Shown here piece by piece: positions 17,530 to 26,935 of a stretch of DNA of 64,000 nucleotides (positions within the stretch are counted from its first letter, which is position 1; each line of letters starts with the position of its first letter). The position numbers and the translations under genes are program-made. The stretch lies in the NCBI RefSeq assembly GCF_019511375.1, contig NZ_JAEUAO010000004.1:310001-374000 (forward strand). The letters run 5' to 3'. This DNA is from Rhizobium herbae. GTDB taxonomy: Bacteria > Pseudomonadota > Alphaproteobacteria > Rhizobiales > Rhizobiaceae. A model generated the notes under the pieces. That model did not search any database, was not told where the DNA came from, and saw only the letters and a program-made list of their open reading frames with translations.

Positions 17530-17973
17530 ATGACGTTGATCGCGCTTTCCGGCGAACTGACAGATCACGGGCACCGGCTGGTGCAGCGGGTCTATTACGA
17601 AGACACCGATTTCTCCGGCGTCGTCTATCACGCCCGCTACCTGCATTTCATGGAGCGGGCCCGCACCGATTATCTGCGGCTCTTGGGTGTCGAGCAGGCG
17701 ACGCTGGCGATCGAGGGGGACGCGGAAGGTCTCGTCTTCGTTGTCCATCGCATGGAAATCGACTTCAAGGCGCCGGCGCGCATGGACGACATCCTGACGA
17801 TCACCACGACGACGGAAAAGGCGGGGGGCGCCAAGATGGTGCTGGGCCAGGAAATCCGCCGTGAGGGCACGCTGCTGATCGCCGCCAAGGTGATCATTGC
17901 TGTGATCAACGGACAGGGCCGGCCGCGCCGGCTGCCGGAAGCGCTGGGCAAGAAATTTTTGGGGCAGGGCTGA
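17530..17973 (+). CDS. ybgC: Tol-Pal-associated acyl-CoA thioesterase YbgC
   Basis: 147-residue hot-dog-fold thioesterase. The signature VYYEDTDFSGVVYHARYLHF holds the catalytic Asp, and ERARTDYLRLLG follows. YbgC is normally the first gene of the tol-pal cluster and may link phospholipid metabolism to the envelope. Here it is separated from tolQ by about 3.4 kb of opposite-strand DNA-repair genes, so it can no longer share the tolQRAB transcript. The gene diverges from sqdB, with a 122-base shared promoter region. Confidence 0.93.
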   Translation: MTLIALSGELTDHGHRLVQRVYYEDTDFSGVVYHARYLHFMERARTDYLRLLGVEQATLAIEGDAEGLVFVVHRMEIDFKAPARMDDILTITTTTEKAGGAKMVLGQEIRREGTLLIAAKVIIAVINGQGRPRRLPEALGKKFLGQG

Positions 17974-20598
17974 TCAGCTCTCCGCACCCGCCGCTTTCAG
18001 CATTGCCTTGGTGATGCTTTGCTTCCAATCGCCGGCTTCGGCCCAGGGGTCATTTCCATCTTCGATCCTGCCGAGGATATCTGGAATATGGAAGCTGTTG
18101 GCGGCGTCGAGGCCGGTGAGTTCCTCCCAGGTGACCGGTGTCGCGACCGGACCGCCTTTGCGGGCCCGGAGAGAGTACGGAGCGACGGCGGTTGCGCCGC
18201 GTTCATTGCGCAGCCAGTCGATGAAGATGCGCCCCTTGCGCTTCGCCTTCGACATGGTGGCGATATAGTGGTCGGGGTCCTGGTCGGCGATCCTGGCGGA
18301 CAGCGCCTTGGCAAAGGCCTTGGCGTCTTCCCAGGCGGCTTTGCGCGATAGCGGCACGATCACGTGAATGCCCTTGCCGCCCGAGACCATGGCAACAGAT
18401 TTCAAGCCGATAGCCTCGAGCGTCTCGCGCAGATCGACGGCCGCGGTCTTCACCGTTTCGAACGTGACACTCGGATCGGGATCAAGGTCGAAGACCAGGC
18501 GGTCGGCCGCGTCGAGCCTGTCGATGGTCGAGCCCCAGATGTGGAATTCGATCGTGCCCATCTGCACGGCAGCGACGAGGCCTTCGGCGTCATCGACATA
18601 GAGGTAGTTCGCGACATCGCCGTCCGATTCCTCAATCGGCACCTGGTGGATTTCATCGGGAAATCCCTCGCCTGCATGCTTCTGGTAGAAACATTGATGG
18701 TCCGGCCCCTGCGGACAGCGCAGGATTGAGGCCGGATGCCTTGCGGCAAACGGCAGCATCCGGTCGGCGATGACGCCGTAGTAGCGGGCAAGGTCGATCT
18801 TGGTGATGTCCGGATCCGAAAAGAGCAGGCGGTCGGCATGGGAAATGCGGATGCCAAGCACATCGCCCTCGGCGGTTTCCTTGCGCTTGGGCGTCGTCTT
18901 GCTCGTCGAGACAGTTGAGGGCGCCTCGCGTGCGGCCGCGTTCTTCCGTACGGATTTCGTCGAGACGGGTTTTTCCGATTCCAGTGTCACGGCAATCGCC
19001 TCCTTGTCCTCGCGCAGGCCCTCGAAGGAACCGTGGCGGATATGGCCATCATCGGTAAATTCGGTGAAATCGATCTCGGCGACAAGCTTCGGCCTGAGCC
19101 AGATGGCCCCACGCGCGATTTCGCGTGGCACGGCGTCGAAGGCTGGCTTGTCGATTCTCAGCTTCGCGAAGCGGGACGCGAGATCAGCCATCATGTCCTC
19201 ATCGAAGCCGGTCCCGACGCGGCCCTGATAGACGAACTTGCCGCCTTGATAGGCGCCGACCAATAGCGAGGCGAAGGCGCGACCGCGCTTGTCGGAGGGC
19301 GAGTAGCCGCCAATGACGAACTCCTGTCTTTTGGTGCATTTGATCTTCAGCCAGCTGCCGACGCGCCCCTCGCGATAGGGCGCATCGGCCCGCTTGGCGA
19401 TGATCCCCTCCTGGCCGGCCCGGCACATGGCCTGGAAGACCTTCTCGCCATTGCCCCGGACATGCTCGCTGTACTGCACCGACCGGCTGCCGCCCAGCGT
19501 CTCGATCAGCGTCTTCAACGCCTGCTTGCGCTCGGTGAGTGGCTTGCCGCGCAGGTCCTTGCCGTCCAGATGCAAGAGGTCGAAGGCATAGAACCGCGTC
19601 TCCCCGCCGCTCTTCAGCGCCTTCTGCAAGGCGGAGAATTTCGAGCCGGTTTCGGAAGCTGCGACTGCTTCGCCATCGATCAAAGCACTCTGGCAATCGA
19701 GCTTGGAAAAACCCTCGACGACGTCGGGGAATTTTTCCGTCCAGTCGAGGCCGGTACGGGTGAAGCAGGTGACACCCCCCTTGCCGATGGCGACCATCAG
19801 TCGGTAGCCGTCGAATTTTACCTCGTTCAGCCAGTCCTCGCCTGCGGGCGCCTCAGAGACGAGGGTCGCAAGCTGCGGCCTTTGAAACGCCGGTTTTGTG
19901 CCCGCCTGCATCTCTGCGCTCGGGCGGGGTGGCGCTTTTTCCGTCGCAACGGCGCCCGCCTTCACATTTTCTGCAGTGCGTTTGTTGGACTGCCAGATGC
20001 GGGCCTTCTTTTCGCCGCGGCCCGCGGCGATCTCTTCCATCGACCGACCGGTCTTGACGCTGGTCAGGTTTTCCATCAGCAGGCTTTCACCGTCGGGGTC
20101 AGCTTCCTCGTCGTCTTCCTTGATCAGCAGCCAGTTCTCGCGTTTTTCGCCCTCGCGAGGTTTCATGCGCACCAGCGTCCATCCGCCACGCAGGCGCTGG
20201 CCGTGGGTGTGGAATTTAAGCTTGCCTTCCTTCAGCCCTTCATCCGGGTCGTTGTCCGGCTCCCACCAGCCGGTATCCCACAGCATCACCGTGCCGCCGC
20301 CATATTGGTCTTCCGGGATCGTACCCTCGAAATCACCATAGGCCAGCGGATGGTCTTCGGTGCGCACGGCAAGGCGCTTGTCGTGCGGGTTGATGCTCGG
20401 CCCGCGCGTCACGGCCCAGCTTTTCAGCACCCCCTTCCATTCCAGCCGGAAATCATAGTGCAGCCGGGTCGCATCATGTTTCTGGATCAGGAAAAGCTTG
20501 CCGGGCTTCGACCGCCGCGCCGCGCCCTTCGGCTCCGATGTCCTGGTGAAGTCGCGCTTGCGATTGTATTCGGTCAGGGAATCATGCTGCTGAACCAT
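17974..20598 (-). CDS. ligD: ATP-dependent DNA ligase LigD (phosphoesterase-ligase-polymerase)
   Basis: 874-residue bacterial non-homologous end-joining ligase with all three modules. The 3'-phosphoesterase domain is at about residues 25-170 (IQKHDATRLHYDFRLEWKG carries the His/His/Asp set). The adenylylation domain spans about 235-540, with the active lysine in EVKFDGYRLMV near 259 and KRADAPYREGRVGSWLKIKC. The primase-polymerase domain runs from about 580 to the end (ISHADRLLFSD, YLYVDDAEGLV, VFDLDPDP with the metal-binding Asp pair). It follows a truncated ku remnant, so its usual partner must come from elsewhere. Confidence 0.94.
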   Translation of the reverse strand: MVQQHDSLTEYNRKRDFTRTSEPKGAARRSKPGKLFLIQKHDATRLHYDFRLEWKGVLKSWAVTRGPSINPHDKRLAVRTEDHPLAYGDFEGTIPEDQYGGGTVMLWDTGWWEPDNDPDEGLKEGKLKFHTHGQRLRGGWTLVRMKPREGEKRENWLLIKEDDEEADPDGESLLMENLTSVKTGRSMEEIAAGRGEKKARIWQSNKRTAENVKAGAVATEKAPPRPSAEMQAGTKPAFQRPQLATLVSEAPAGEDWLNEVKFDGYRLMVAIGKGGVTCFTRTGLDWTEKFPDVVEGFSKLDCQSALIDGEAVAASETGSKFSALQKALKSGGETRFYAFDLLHLDGKDLRGKPLTERKQALKTLIETLGGSRSVQYSEHVRGNGEKVFQAMCRAGQEGIIAKRADAPYREGRVGSWLKIKCTKRQEFVIGGYSPSDKRGRAFASLLVGAYQGGKFVYQGRVGTGFDEDMMADLASRFAKLRIDKPAFDAVPREIARGAIWLRPKLVAEIDFTEFTDDGHIRHGSFEGLREDKEAIAVTLESEKPVSTKSVRKNAAAREAPSTVSTSKTTPKRKETAEGDVLGIRISHADRLLFSDPDITKIDLARYYGVIADRMLPFAARHPASILRCPQGPDHQCFYQKHAGEGFPDEIHQVPIEESDGDVANYLYVDDAEGLVAAVQMGTIEFHIWGSTIDRLDAADRLVFDLDPDPSVTFETVKTAAVDLRETLEAIGLKSVAMVSGGKGIHVIVPLSRKAAWEDAKAFAKALSARIADQDPDHYIATMSKAKRKGRIFIDWLRNERGATAVAPYSLRARKGGPVATPVTWEELTGLDAANSFHIPDILGRIEDGNDPWAEAGDWKQSITKAMLKAAGAES

Positions 20599-20607
20599 GG
20601 GGGTGCC

Positions 20608-20810
20608 TCAAGCAGATTTTTTCCGGGCAGCAATTTTCTTGGGCTCCGGTGATTTCCCGCCGCCACGTTCGCGGCTGATTTTCCAGGCGGACATCGCCGC
20701 ATCGAATGGGGCGGCGTCGGGCTTCCTGCCGAAAGTCGCCCTGAGATTTCGAGAGGTATGGAAACGAGGGAGATGGGCAATTGCCCTTTCCACAATGCAC
20801 GCGATGCCAT
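20608..20810 (-). pseudogene. Truncated, frameshifted ku remnant
   Basis: Starts at an ATG (20810) with an AGGTGG ribosome site and encodes MASRALWKGQLPISLVSIP, close to the N-terminus of bacterial Ku (typically MAxRAxWKGxLxLSLV). After about 20 residues the similarity is lost. In another frame the stretch ends with a basic tail (ISRERGGGKSPEPKKIAARK) stopping 9 bases before the ligD ATG, as a Ku tail would. The 203-base span is not a multiple of three. A normal Ku has roughly 270-300 residues, so the core appears deleted. The origin of the C-terminal part is uncertain. Confidence 0.5.
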
Positions 20811-20836
20811 GTTTCCACCTTTTGAGTTCAAGCGGG

Positions 20837-21109
20837 CTAGTGCGGAATGTTCCTGGTGTTGGTGTCGCGGGCGAGCAGGCGCTCGAGCGCTGCAACATCC
20901 TCACTGGTAATGACGGGCACGGGGTCGGAGATCATGGCCTGCAGCACCTCGGGCGATATCGCATCGTTCTCGATCGCCCATTCCAGCGCCTCGCGGGTCT
21001 CCCGTTCGGCCCGCAGTTGCGCATAGAGTGCAAGTATAAGGCGGTCGCGGTGATCGAAATGCGACCGTGCGGGACGTTTAGGCGATTTCTTGGGCGTGTT
21101 GGTGCTCAT
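20837..21109 (-). CDS. Small hypothetical protein upstream of ku remnant
   Basis: 90 residues, basic N-terminus (MSTNTPKKSPKRPARSHF) followed by helical charged segments (RLILALYAQLRAERETREAL) and an acidic C-terminus. No signal peptide, membrane helix or known motif is recognisable. Its stop lies 26 bases before the ku-remnant start, so it leads a possible three-gene minus-strand unit with ligD. I cannot assign a function; it may be a passenger of the same insertion. Confidence 0.55.
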   Translation of the reverse strand: MSTNTPKKSPKRPARSHFDHRDRLILALYAQLRAERETREALEWAIENDAISPEVLQAMISDPVPVITSEDVAALERLLARDTNTRNIPH

Positions 21110-21425
21110 GGCCGGCTAACGCGGGGGGCGGTGGAATGTTCCCGGAGCGGCCCGCCGTCTGGTTTCGCCCACCGCGATTGCAGTGCAATAAAGTAACGCT
21201 CCCTTAACCATAATGATGTCTTAATGCCCGTATTAGGATTTTGTGCGGTGCACGTCATCCTTTCACCAAGATTGAACGCAAGAAGGCAGACAGGAAGCTT
21301 AACGATCGGCATGAGGCCGGTTATCGGCAGCTGCCGGGTCAATCTTGCAACAATGACGTTTGAGCTACCTGGCTGTGAGCATGAGACTGCTCTTGCCGGG
21401 TGTTTGGATTCGGGGATTTGAGACT
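21110..21425. other. Region upstream of tolQ
   Basis: 316 bases between the divergent small gene and tolQ. It must carry the promoter of the tolQRAB operon, now cut off from ybgC. A CtrA half-site TTAACCAT lies at 21204-21211. No further gene or strong hairpin is evident; frames overlapping the tolQ start are not supported. Confidence 0.5.
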
Positions 21426-22148
21426 ATGGAACAGGTTGGATTGGCTGCGGCGACGACGGACGTAACGCTGTGGTCGCTTTTCATGGAAGCGGGCTTCGTC
21501 GTCAAGCTGGTCATGTTGGGGCTGATTGGCGCCTCCGTCTGGACCTGGGCGATCGTGGTCGACAAGACACTCAAATACGGCAAGGTACGCCGCCAGCTGG
21601 ACGCCTTCGAACAGGTGTTCTGGTCGGGCCAGTCGCTCGAGGAACTCTATCGGACGCTGTCGGATCGGCAGACCTCCGGCATGGGCGCGATCTTCGTCTC
21701 GGCGATGCGAGAGTGGAAGAAGTCGTTCGAGCGCGGCGCCCGCTCGCCGATCGGTCTGCAGATGCGTATCGACCGGGCAATGGACGTCACGCTTTCGCGC
21801 GAATCCGAAACGCTCGAGGCGCGCCTCGGTTCGCTCGCCACCATTGGCTCGGCCGGTCCGTTCGTCGGGCTGTTCGGTACGGTCGTCGGCATCATGACCT
21901 CGTTCCAGGCGATCGCCGGTTCGAAGTCCACCAACCTTGCGGTTGTCGCGCCCGGTATCGCCGAGGCGCTGCTTGCCACCGCAATTGGCCTTCTCGCCGC
22001 TATCCCGGCAGTCATCGCCTACAACAAGTTCTCCGCCGACGCCGGCAAGATCACCGCCCGCATGGAGGGCTTTGCCGACGAGTTCTCGGCCATCCTTTCC
22101 CGCCAGATCGACGAGAAGCTGCAGCAGCCGCGCCAGGCCGCGCAGTAA
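21426..22148 (+). CDS. tolQ: Tol-Pal inner-membrane protein TolQ
   Basis: 240-residue MotA/TolQ/ExbB-family proton-channel subunit. Three membrane segments are visible: about residues 22-42 (VVKLVMLGLIGASVWTWAIV), 135-160 (IGSAGPFVGLFGTVVGIMTS) and 175-200 (GIAEALLATAIGLLAAIPAV). With TolR it uses the proton gradient to energise TolA during outer-membrane constriction. Start ATG 21426 gives the family N-terminus MEQVGL; the longer frame from 21360 is not supported. TolR follows after 27 bases. Confidence 0.95.
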   Translation: MEQVGLAAATTDVTLWSLFMEAGFVVKLVMLGLIGASVWTWAIVVDKTLKYGKVRRQLDAFEQVFWSGQSLEELYRTLSDRQTSGMGAIFVSAMREWKKSFERGARSPIGLQMRIDRAMDVTLSRESETLEARLGSLATIGSAGPFVGLFGTVVGIMTSFQAIAGSKSTNLAVVAPGIAEALLATAIGLLAAIPAVIAYNKFSADAGKITARMEGFADEFSAILSRQIDEKLQQPRQAAQ

Positions 22149-22175
22149 CCGGACCCAAGAGACGGAGTATTTGCT

Positions 22176-22628
22176 ATGGGTATGGCAGTAGGCGGATCGA
22201 AGGGTTCGGGCGGCGGACGCCGCCGGCGTGGCCGCGGCAAGGCCGTCATGAGCGAAATCAACGTCACGCCGTTCGTAGACGTGATGCTCGTGCTCCTGAT
22301 CATCTTCATGGTTGCCGCCCCGATGATGACGGTCGGCGTGCCGATCGACCTGCCGGAAACGCAGGCAAAGGCGCTCAATTCCGAAACGCAGCCGATCACC
22401 ATCTCCGTCAAGAGCGACGGCCAGGTGTTCCTGCAGGAAACGCCGATCCCAGTCGAGGAAGTCGCAGCCAAGCTCGAGGCGATCGCCACGACAGGCTATA
22501 GCGAGCGCATCTTCGTGCGCGGCGATGCGACTTCGCCCTACGGCGTGATCGCCGACGTGATGTCGCGCATCCAGGAGGCCGGCTTCAAGAACATCGGCCT
22601 TGTGACCCAGCCGAAGAAGGACCAGTAG
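22176..22628 (+). CDS. tolR: Tol-Pal inner-membrane protein TolR
   Basis: 150-residue ExbD/TolR protein. A Gly/Arg-rich N-terminus (GGSKGSGGGRRRRGRGKAVM) precedes the motif SEINVTPFVDVMLVLLIIFM, whose Asp in FVDVMLVLL is the proton-carrying residue. The periplasmic domain follows (PIDLPETQAKALNSETQPIT). A GACGGAG ribosome site precedes ATG 22176; a second in-frame ATG at 22182 is possible. It partners with TolQ. Confidence 0.95.
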   Translation: MGMAVGGSKGSGGGRRRRGRGKAVMSEINVTPFVDVMLVLLIIFMVAAPMMTVGVPIDLPETQAKALNSETQPITISVKSDGQVFLQETPIPVEEVAAKLEAIATTGYSERIFVRGDATSPYGVIADVMSRIQEAGFKNIGLVTQPKKDQ

Positions 22629-22637
22629 AGCGCTGCG

Positions 22638-23711
22638 ATGAAGACCAGTCTCGTCACATCCGCTGTGCTGCATGCCCTGGTGCTGACCTGGGCGCTGGTT
22701 TCGCTCGGCAGTCCGGCAGATTTCGAGGTCGCCGACGTCGAGGCAATGCCTGTCGATATGGTCCCCATCGAAGAGTTGACCAAGCTGCAGCAAGGCGACA
22801 AGGAAGCGCCCAAAGCCGAAGTACCGTCGGTCACGCCGACCAAGCGCCCGGATACAGTCGAAAACGCGGAGAATGTCGGCGAGAACAAGGTCGACATAAA
22901 GACCCCGCCCAAGCCGGATGCCAAGCCCAGCAACAACGAATCGGCAGCCGCACCGGAAAAGACAGAGAAGGCTCTGCCGACACCCGATCCGGCGAAGGAA
23001 GACAGCAAGGAAATTACCGAGGAAAAACCGGCTTCCGAACCTGCGACTGAAGTTGCGTCTCTTCCCGAGCCCAAGCAGGAGGTAAAGCCGGACCCCAAGC
23101 CTGAGGAACAGCCGGTCGAGGAGCAGCCTGCGGAAAATCCCGAAGCGGAGGCGTTGCCGGACAAGGTTCCGACGCCGGTGGCCAAGCCGAAGCTGGAAAA
23201 ACCCGCCCAGACCGCAAAGACGCCTGAGCGCAAGAACGAAGAAAACAAGAAAGAGAAGAAGAAGGCCTCGTCGCAGAACGAGTCAGACTTCAATGCGGAC
23301 GAGGTGGCGGCGCTGCTCAACAAGACGGACCCCGCGAACGGCGGTGCCAAGAGCGGCAAGACCGAGAAGGCATTCGGAGCATCCAAGACGACCGGCAACA
23401 CGCTTTCGCAGAACGAGATGGACGCGTTGCGCGGGCAGATCCAGAAGAACTGGAGCTCCTTTGCCGGCATCGAAGGCCTGGAGGGCATGATCCTGACGGT
23501 GAGTTTCGAGCTTGACCCGCAGGGCAACATTGTCGGCGAACCCGAGGTGGAGACCACGGGCGGCTCGGAAACGGCCCGCCGGACGATGATCGGCAGCGTA
23601 CGCCGGGCTATCCTGAAGTCGCTGCCCTTCCAGGGCCTGCCGGCAGACAAATACGATTCATGGAGAGAGATGGTCGTCAATTTCGACCCGAGTTCCATGT
23701 CGATCCAATGA
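22638..23711 (+). CDS. tolA: Tol-Pal energy-transducing protein TolA
   Basis: 357 residues. One N-terminal membrane helix (SAVLHALVLTWALVSLG, about residues 7-24) is followed by a long Pro/Glu/Lys-rich periplasmic spacer (about 50-225) and a C-terminal TolA/TonB-like domain from about 255 (MDALRGQIQKNWSSFAGIEG) with the LPFQGLPADKYDSW ending. TolA bridges the inner membrane to Pal and TolB. It starts 9 bases after tolR. Confidence 0.93.
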   Translation: MKTSLVTSAVLHALVLTWALVSLGSPADFEVADVEAMPVDMVPIEELTKLQQGDKEAPKAEVPSVTPTKRPDTVENAENVGENKVDIKTPPKPDAKPSNNESAAAPEKTEKALPTPDPAKEDSKEITEEKPASEPATEVASLPEPKQEVKPDPKPEEQPVEEQPAENPEAEALPDKVPTPVAKPKLEKPAQTAKTPERKNEENKKEKKKASSQNESDFNADEVAALLNKTDPANGGAKSGKTEKAFGASKTTGNTLSQNEMDALRGQIQKNWSSFAGIEGLEGMILTVSFELDPQGNIVGEPEVETTGGSETARRTMIGSVRRAILKSLPFQGLPADKYDSWREMVVNFDPSSMSIQ

Positions 23712-23750
23712 CACGAAATGAATGAATGAATGGCTGAAAGGCTTCGATAT

Positions 23751-25055
23751 ATGCTGAGACGCAATTTCTTCCGTATATTCGCCGCGCTTGCGGCGGTGGT
23801 CACGCTGTCGACCTCGCCTGTTTCCGCGCGCGTCGAACTGAACATCAACAAGGGCAATGTCGAGCCCATGCCGATCGCTGTCAGTGATTTCCTGCAGGGC
23901 GAACTGGGGCGTAAGATTTCCGACGTGGTGGTATCCGACCTGAAGCGTTCCGGCCTGTTTGCGCCGATCGACCGGGCCGCCTTCATCGAGAAGATCTCCA
24001 ATCCGGATGCCGCTCCGCGGTTCGAGGACTGGAAGGTCATCAATGCGCAGGCGCTCGTCACCGGCCGCGTGACGCAGGAAGGCGATGGCCGCCTGAAGGC
24101 CGAGTTCCGTCTGTGGGATACATTTGCCAACGAACAGATGACGGGCCAGCAGTTCTTCACCCAGCCGGAAAACTGGCGCCGGGTCGCCCATATCATCGCC
24201 GATGCGATCTATGAGCAGATCACCGGCGAAAAGGGTTATTTCGACACCCGCATCGTCTATGTCGCCGAAAGCGGGCCGAAGACCGCACGCAAGCGGCAGC
24301 TGGCGATCATGGATCAGGACGGCTTCAACGCGCGCGCGATCACCAATTCCAACGATATCGTGCTGACGCCGCGCTTCTCGCCGAACAAGCAGGAAATCAC
24401 CTACATGTCCTTCGAGGGCAACGAGCCGCGCGTCTATCTGCTGCAGCTCGAGACCGGACAGCGCGAAGTCGTCGGCAATTTCCCCGGCATGACCTTTGCT
24501 CCGCGCTTCTCGCCGGATGGCCAGCGGGTCATCATGAGCCTGCAGCAGGAAGGCAACGCCAACATCTACACGATGGACCTGCGTTCGCGCACGACGACGC
24601 GCCTGACCTCGACGGCCGCGATCGACACTTCGCCCTCCTATTCGCCGGATGGCAGCCAGATCGTCTTCGAAAGTGACCGCGGCGGCCGCCAGCAGCTCTA
24701 TGTCATGAGCGCTTCCGGCGGCGGTCAAAACCGCATCTCCTTCGGCGACGGCTCGTACTCGACCCCGGTCTGGTCGCCGCGCGGCGACCTGATCGCCTTC
24801 ACCAAGCAGTCGGGCGGCAAGTTCTCGATCGGCGTGATGAAGCCGGACGGTTCGGGCGAGCGCATCCTGACGACGGGCTTCCACAATGAGGGCCCGACCT
24901 GGGCACCGAACGGCCGCGTGCTCATGTTCTTCCGCCAGAACGCCGGTGCCGGCGGGCCGCAGCTCTACTCGATTGACCTTACCGGCTACAACGAGCAGCT
25001 GATCGCCACCCAGGGCTTTGCATCCGATCCGGCCTGGTCGCCGCTGCTCGAATAG
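23751..25055 (+). CDS. tolB: Tol-Pal periplasmic beta-propeller protein TolB
   Basis: 434-residue TolB. A signal peptide ([19 protein letters not shown]) ending near VSA precedes an N-terminal alpha/beta domain (about residues 25-160) and a six-bladed WD40-like propeller with repeated [23 protein letters not shown] and TPVWSPRG motifs. TolB binds Pal and is released by TolA action. The ATG at 23751, with GAAAGG nine bases upstream, is preferred over ATG 23730, which would add seven residues before the signal peptide. Confidence 0.94.
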   Translation: MLRRNFFRIFAALAAVVTLSTSPVSARVELNINKGNVEPMPIAVSDFLQGELGRKISDVVVSDLKRSGLFAPIDRAAFIEKISNPDAAPRFEDWKVINAQALVTGRVTQEGDGRLKAEFRLWDTFANEQMTGQQFFTQPENWRRVAHIIADAIYEQITGEKGYFDTRIVYVAESGPKTARKRQLAIMDQDGFNARAITNSNDIVLTPRFSPNKQEITYMSFEGNEPRVYLLQLETGQREVVGNFPGMTFAPRFSPDGQRVIMSLQQEGNANIYTMDLRSRTTTRLTSTAAIDTSPSYSPDGSQIVFESDRGGRQQLYVMSASGGGQNRISFGDGSYSTPVWSPRGDLIAFTKQSGGKFSIGVMKPDGSGERILTTGFHNEGPTWAPNGRVLMFFRQNAGAGGPQLYSIDLTGYNEQLIATQGFASDPAWSPLLE

Positions 25056-25148
25056 CGTTGCTGCGATGCGGCAAGAAAGTGGCAAGCCGCCGCTTTCTTG
25101 CCGCAAAGGGCTGATCTAGCAAGCCTTCACGCATATTTTGACACTCTG

Positions 25149-25156
25149 TTAACCAT
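25149..25156. promoter_or_regulatory. CtrA half-site upstream of pal
   Basis: TTAACCAT, the half-site form of the CtrA motif, 77 bases before the pal start. A second TTAACC-like element (ATTAACCG) follows about 20 bases later. Weak evidence on its own. Confidence 0.35.
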
Positions 25157-25232
25157 ACCTGTTGAAAGTGGATTAACCGCTTCCGGTTACAGTCTGGCAA
25201 CCCTGAATTTAGACATCCAAGGAGACCGGCCC

Positions 25233-25760
25233 ATGAGCCGCATTCACGCCAAGGCCGAAGGCCGCATGCAAACCCTCGCTCGCAATCCGGTCATGGTTGC
25301 CCTCTTCATGACGCTCGCGATTGCCGGCTGCGCCTCGAAGAAGAACAACCTGCCGAACAGCGCTGGCGAACTCGGCCTGAACGCAGCGACACCGGGCTCG
25401 GCGCAGGACTTCACGGTCAATGTCGGCGACCGCATCTTCTTTGATACGGACTCCACCTCGATCCGTGCCGACGCTCAGGCGACCCTCGACAAGCAGGCCC
25501 AGTGGCTGCAGCGTTACCCCAACTATGCGATCACGATCGAAGGTCACGCCGACGAACGCGGCACCCGCGAATACAACCTTGCACTCGGCGCACGCCGCGC
25601 TGCCGCAACGCGCGACTACCTCGCTTCGCGCGGCATCCCGGCCGGCAAGATGAAGACGATCTCCTACGGCAAGGAAAAGCCGGTCGCCGTCTGCGACGAC
25701 ATTTCCTGCTGGTCGCAGAACCGCCGCGCCGTCACGGTTCTCGGTGGCGCCGGCATGTAA
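25233..25760 (+). CDS. pal: Peptidoglycan-associated lipoprotein Pal
   Basis: 175-residue OmpA-like lipoprotein that anchors the outer membrane to peptidoglycan. The lipobox IAGC is at about residue 33-36, after a hydrophobic stretch (MVALFMTLAIAGC). The OmpA-C domain has IFFDTDSTSI, the peptidoglycan-binding helix GHADERGTREYNLALGARRA and SYGKEKPVA. An AAGGAGA ribosome site precedes ATG 25233. The 177-base gap from tolB leaves room for a separate promoter. Confidence 0.96.
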   Translation: MSRIHAKAEGRMQTLARNPVMVALFMTLAIAGCASKKNNLPNSAGELGLNAATPGSAQDFTVNVGDRIFFDTDSTSIRADAQATLDKQAQWLQRYPNYAITIEGHADERGTREYNLALGARRAAATRDYLASRGIPAGKMKTISYGKEKPVAVCDDISCWSQNRRAVTVLGGAGM

Positions 25761-25786
25761 ATGCCGACATTCGGAAAAACTTATGG

Positions 25787-25818
25787 AAGGGCGGACTTCG
25801 GGCCGCCCTTTCTTTTTT
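25787..25818 (+). terminator. Rho-independent terminator after pal
   Basis: AAGGGCGG/CCGCCCTT stem with a short TTCG-type loop followed by TTTCTTTTTT, ending the tolQRAB-pal unit before cpoB. Confidence 0.88.
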
Positions 25819-25939
25819 GTCACACTTTCACCGAACTCCGTTGCTTTTTGAGGCCAATTGGAAAACTGTGCGGCAATCGCCCGGCGCCTGATTTGCAACG
25901 GTTGCGGGCGAGAGTGGATACACAAACGGGACACATGAC

Positions 25940-26935
25940 ATGAAACATTTTGTCGTGGCGGGATTGATCGGCCTCACCGCCTTTGCGGGTTTCGGGCAGA
26001 CAGTGACCGCCATGCCGCTTTCCGCACTTTTCAACCGCGCAATCCAGGGCGAGAGCAAGTCGCCGGGGGAAGCGCCGCTGCTCAAGGTCCAGTCCAGCGA
26101 GATTGGACGCATCGGGCAGCTCGAGGAACAGATCCGCTCGCTCAACGGGCGTATCGAGGAAATGAGCTTCCAGCTTTTGCAGATGCAGGAGCAGATACGC
26201 AAGTTCCAGGAAGACAACGAGTTCCGCTTCCAGGACCTGGAAAGTGGCAAGTCGGGCTCGACCAAGAAGAGCCAGGCGGAAACGCCGGCGACAAACGACA
26301 CTGCATCCGCCGGCTTGCCGGCAACGGATGATCAGGCAGCGGCGACCGATCCCAACGCAGGTTTGGGATCGGAGACGACTGCGGGCGGTAACATGGGTGC
26401 TCCGCCGACGACGCTTGGGGAAATCGTCTTCGATGAGAACGGCAATCCTGTTGCGGCAAATCGAAACACAACCAATCTCGAAGCCACGCTTCCAGGTGTC
26501 GATCAGGGCATCAACGAGACACCCGACAGCCAGCAGCAGACGGCAGCGCTCGACAATCCCGGCGATCTCTATCAGTCCGCCTACGGCCATGTCCTGACCG
26601 GCGACTACAGCCAGGCTGAAAACGAATTCCGCGACTATCTGGACGTCTTCCCGAATGGCGAAAAAGCCGCCGATGCCAGCTTCTGGATGGGCGAGGCGCA
26701 ATATTCGCAGGGCAAGTTCAACGACGCGGCCAAGACTTTCCTGAATGCGCACCAGACGTACGGCAAGTCGCCGAAGGCGCCGGAAATGCTGTTGAAGCTC
26801 GGCATGTCTCTCGCAGCCCTCGACAACAAGGACACAGCCTGCGCGACGCTGCGCGAGGTCAACAAGCGCTATCCCAAGGCGTCCCAGGCGGTGAAGGCCA
26901 AGGTTACCAGCGAACAGAGCCGCCTTGCCTGCTGA
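25940..26935 (+). CDS. cpoB: Tol-Pal system protein CpoB (YbgF)
   Basis: 331-residue periplasmic protein that couples peptidoglycan synthesis to Tol-driven constriction. It has a signal peptide (MKHFVVAGLIGLTAFAGF), a coiled-coil trimerisation region at about residues 55-105 (IGQLEEQIRSLNGRIEEMSF), a low-complexity Thr/Ala/Pro linker, and C-terminal tetratricopeptide repeats from about 210 (LYQSAYGHVLTGDYSQAENE, then ASFWMGEAQYSQGKFNDAAK). Its 3' end overlaps the tilS start. Confidence 0.92.
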   Translation: MKHFVVAGLIGLTAFAGFGQTVTAMPLSALFNRAIQGESKSPGEAPLLKVQSSEIGRIGQLEEQIRSLNGRIEEMSFQLLQMQEQIRKFQEDNEFRFQDLESGKSGSTKKSQAETPATNDTASAGLPATDDQAAATDPNAGLGSETTAGGNMGAPPTTLGEIVFDENGNPVAANRNTTNLEATLPGVDQGINETPDSQQQTAALDNPGDLYQSAYGHVLTGDYSQAENEFRDYLDVFPNGEKAADASFWMGEAQYSQGKFNDAAKTFLNAHQTYGKSPKAPEMLLKLGMSLAALDNKDTACATLREVNKRYPKASQAVKAKVTSEQSRLAC

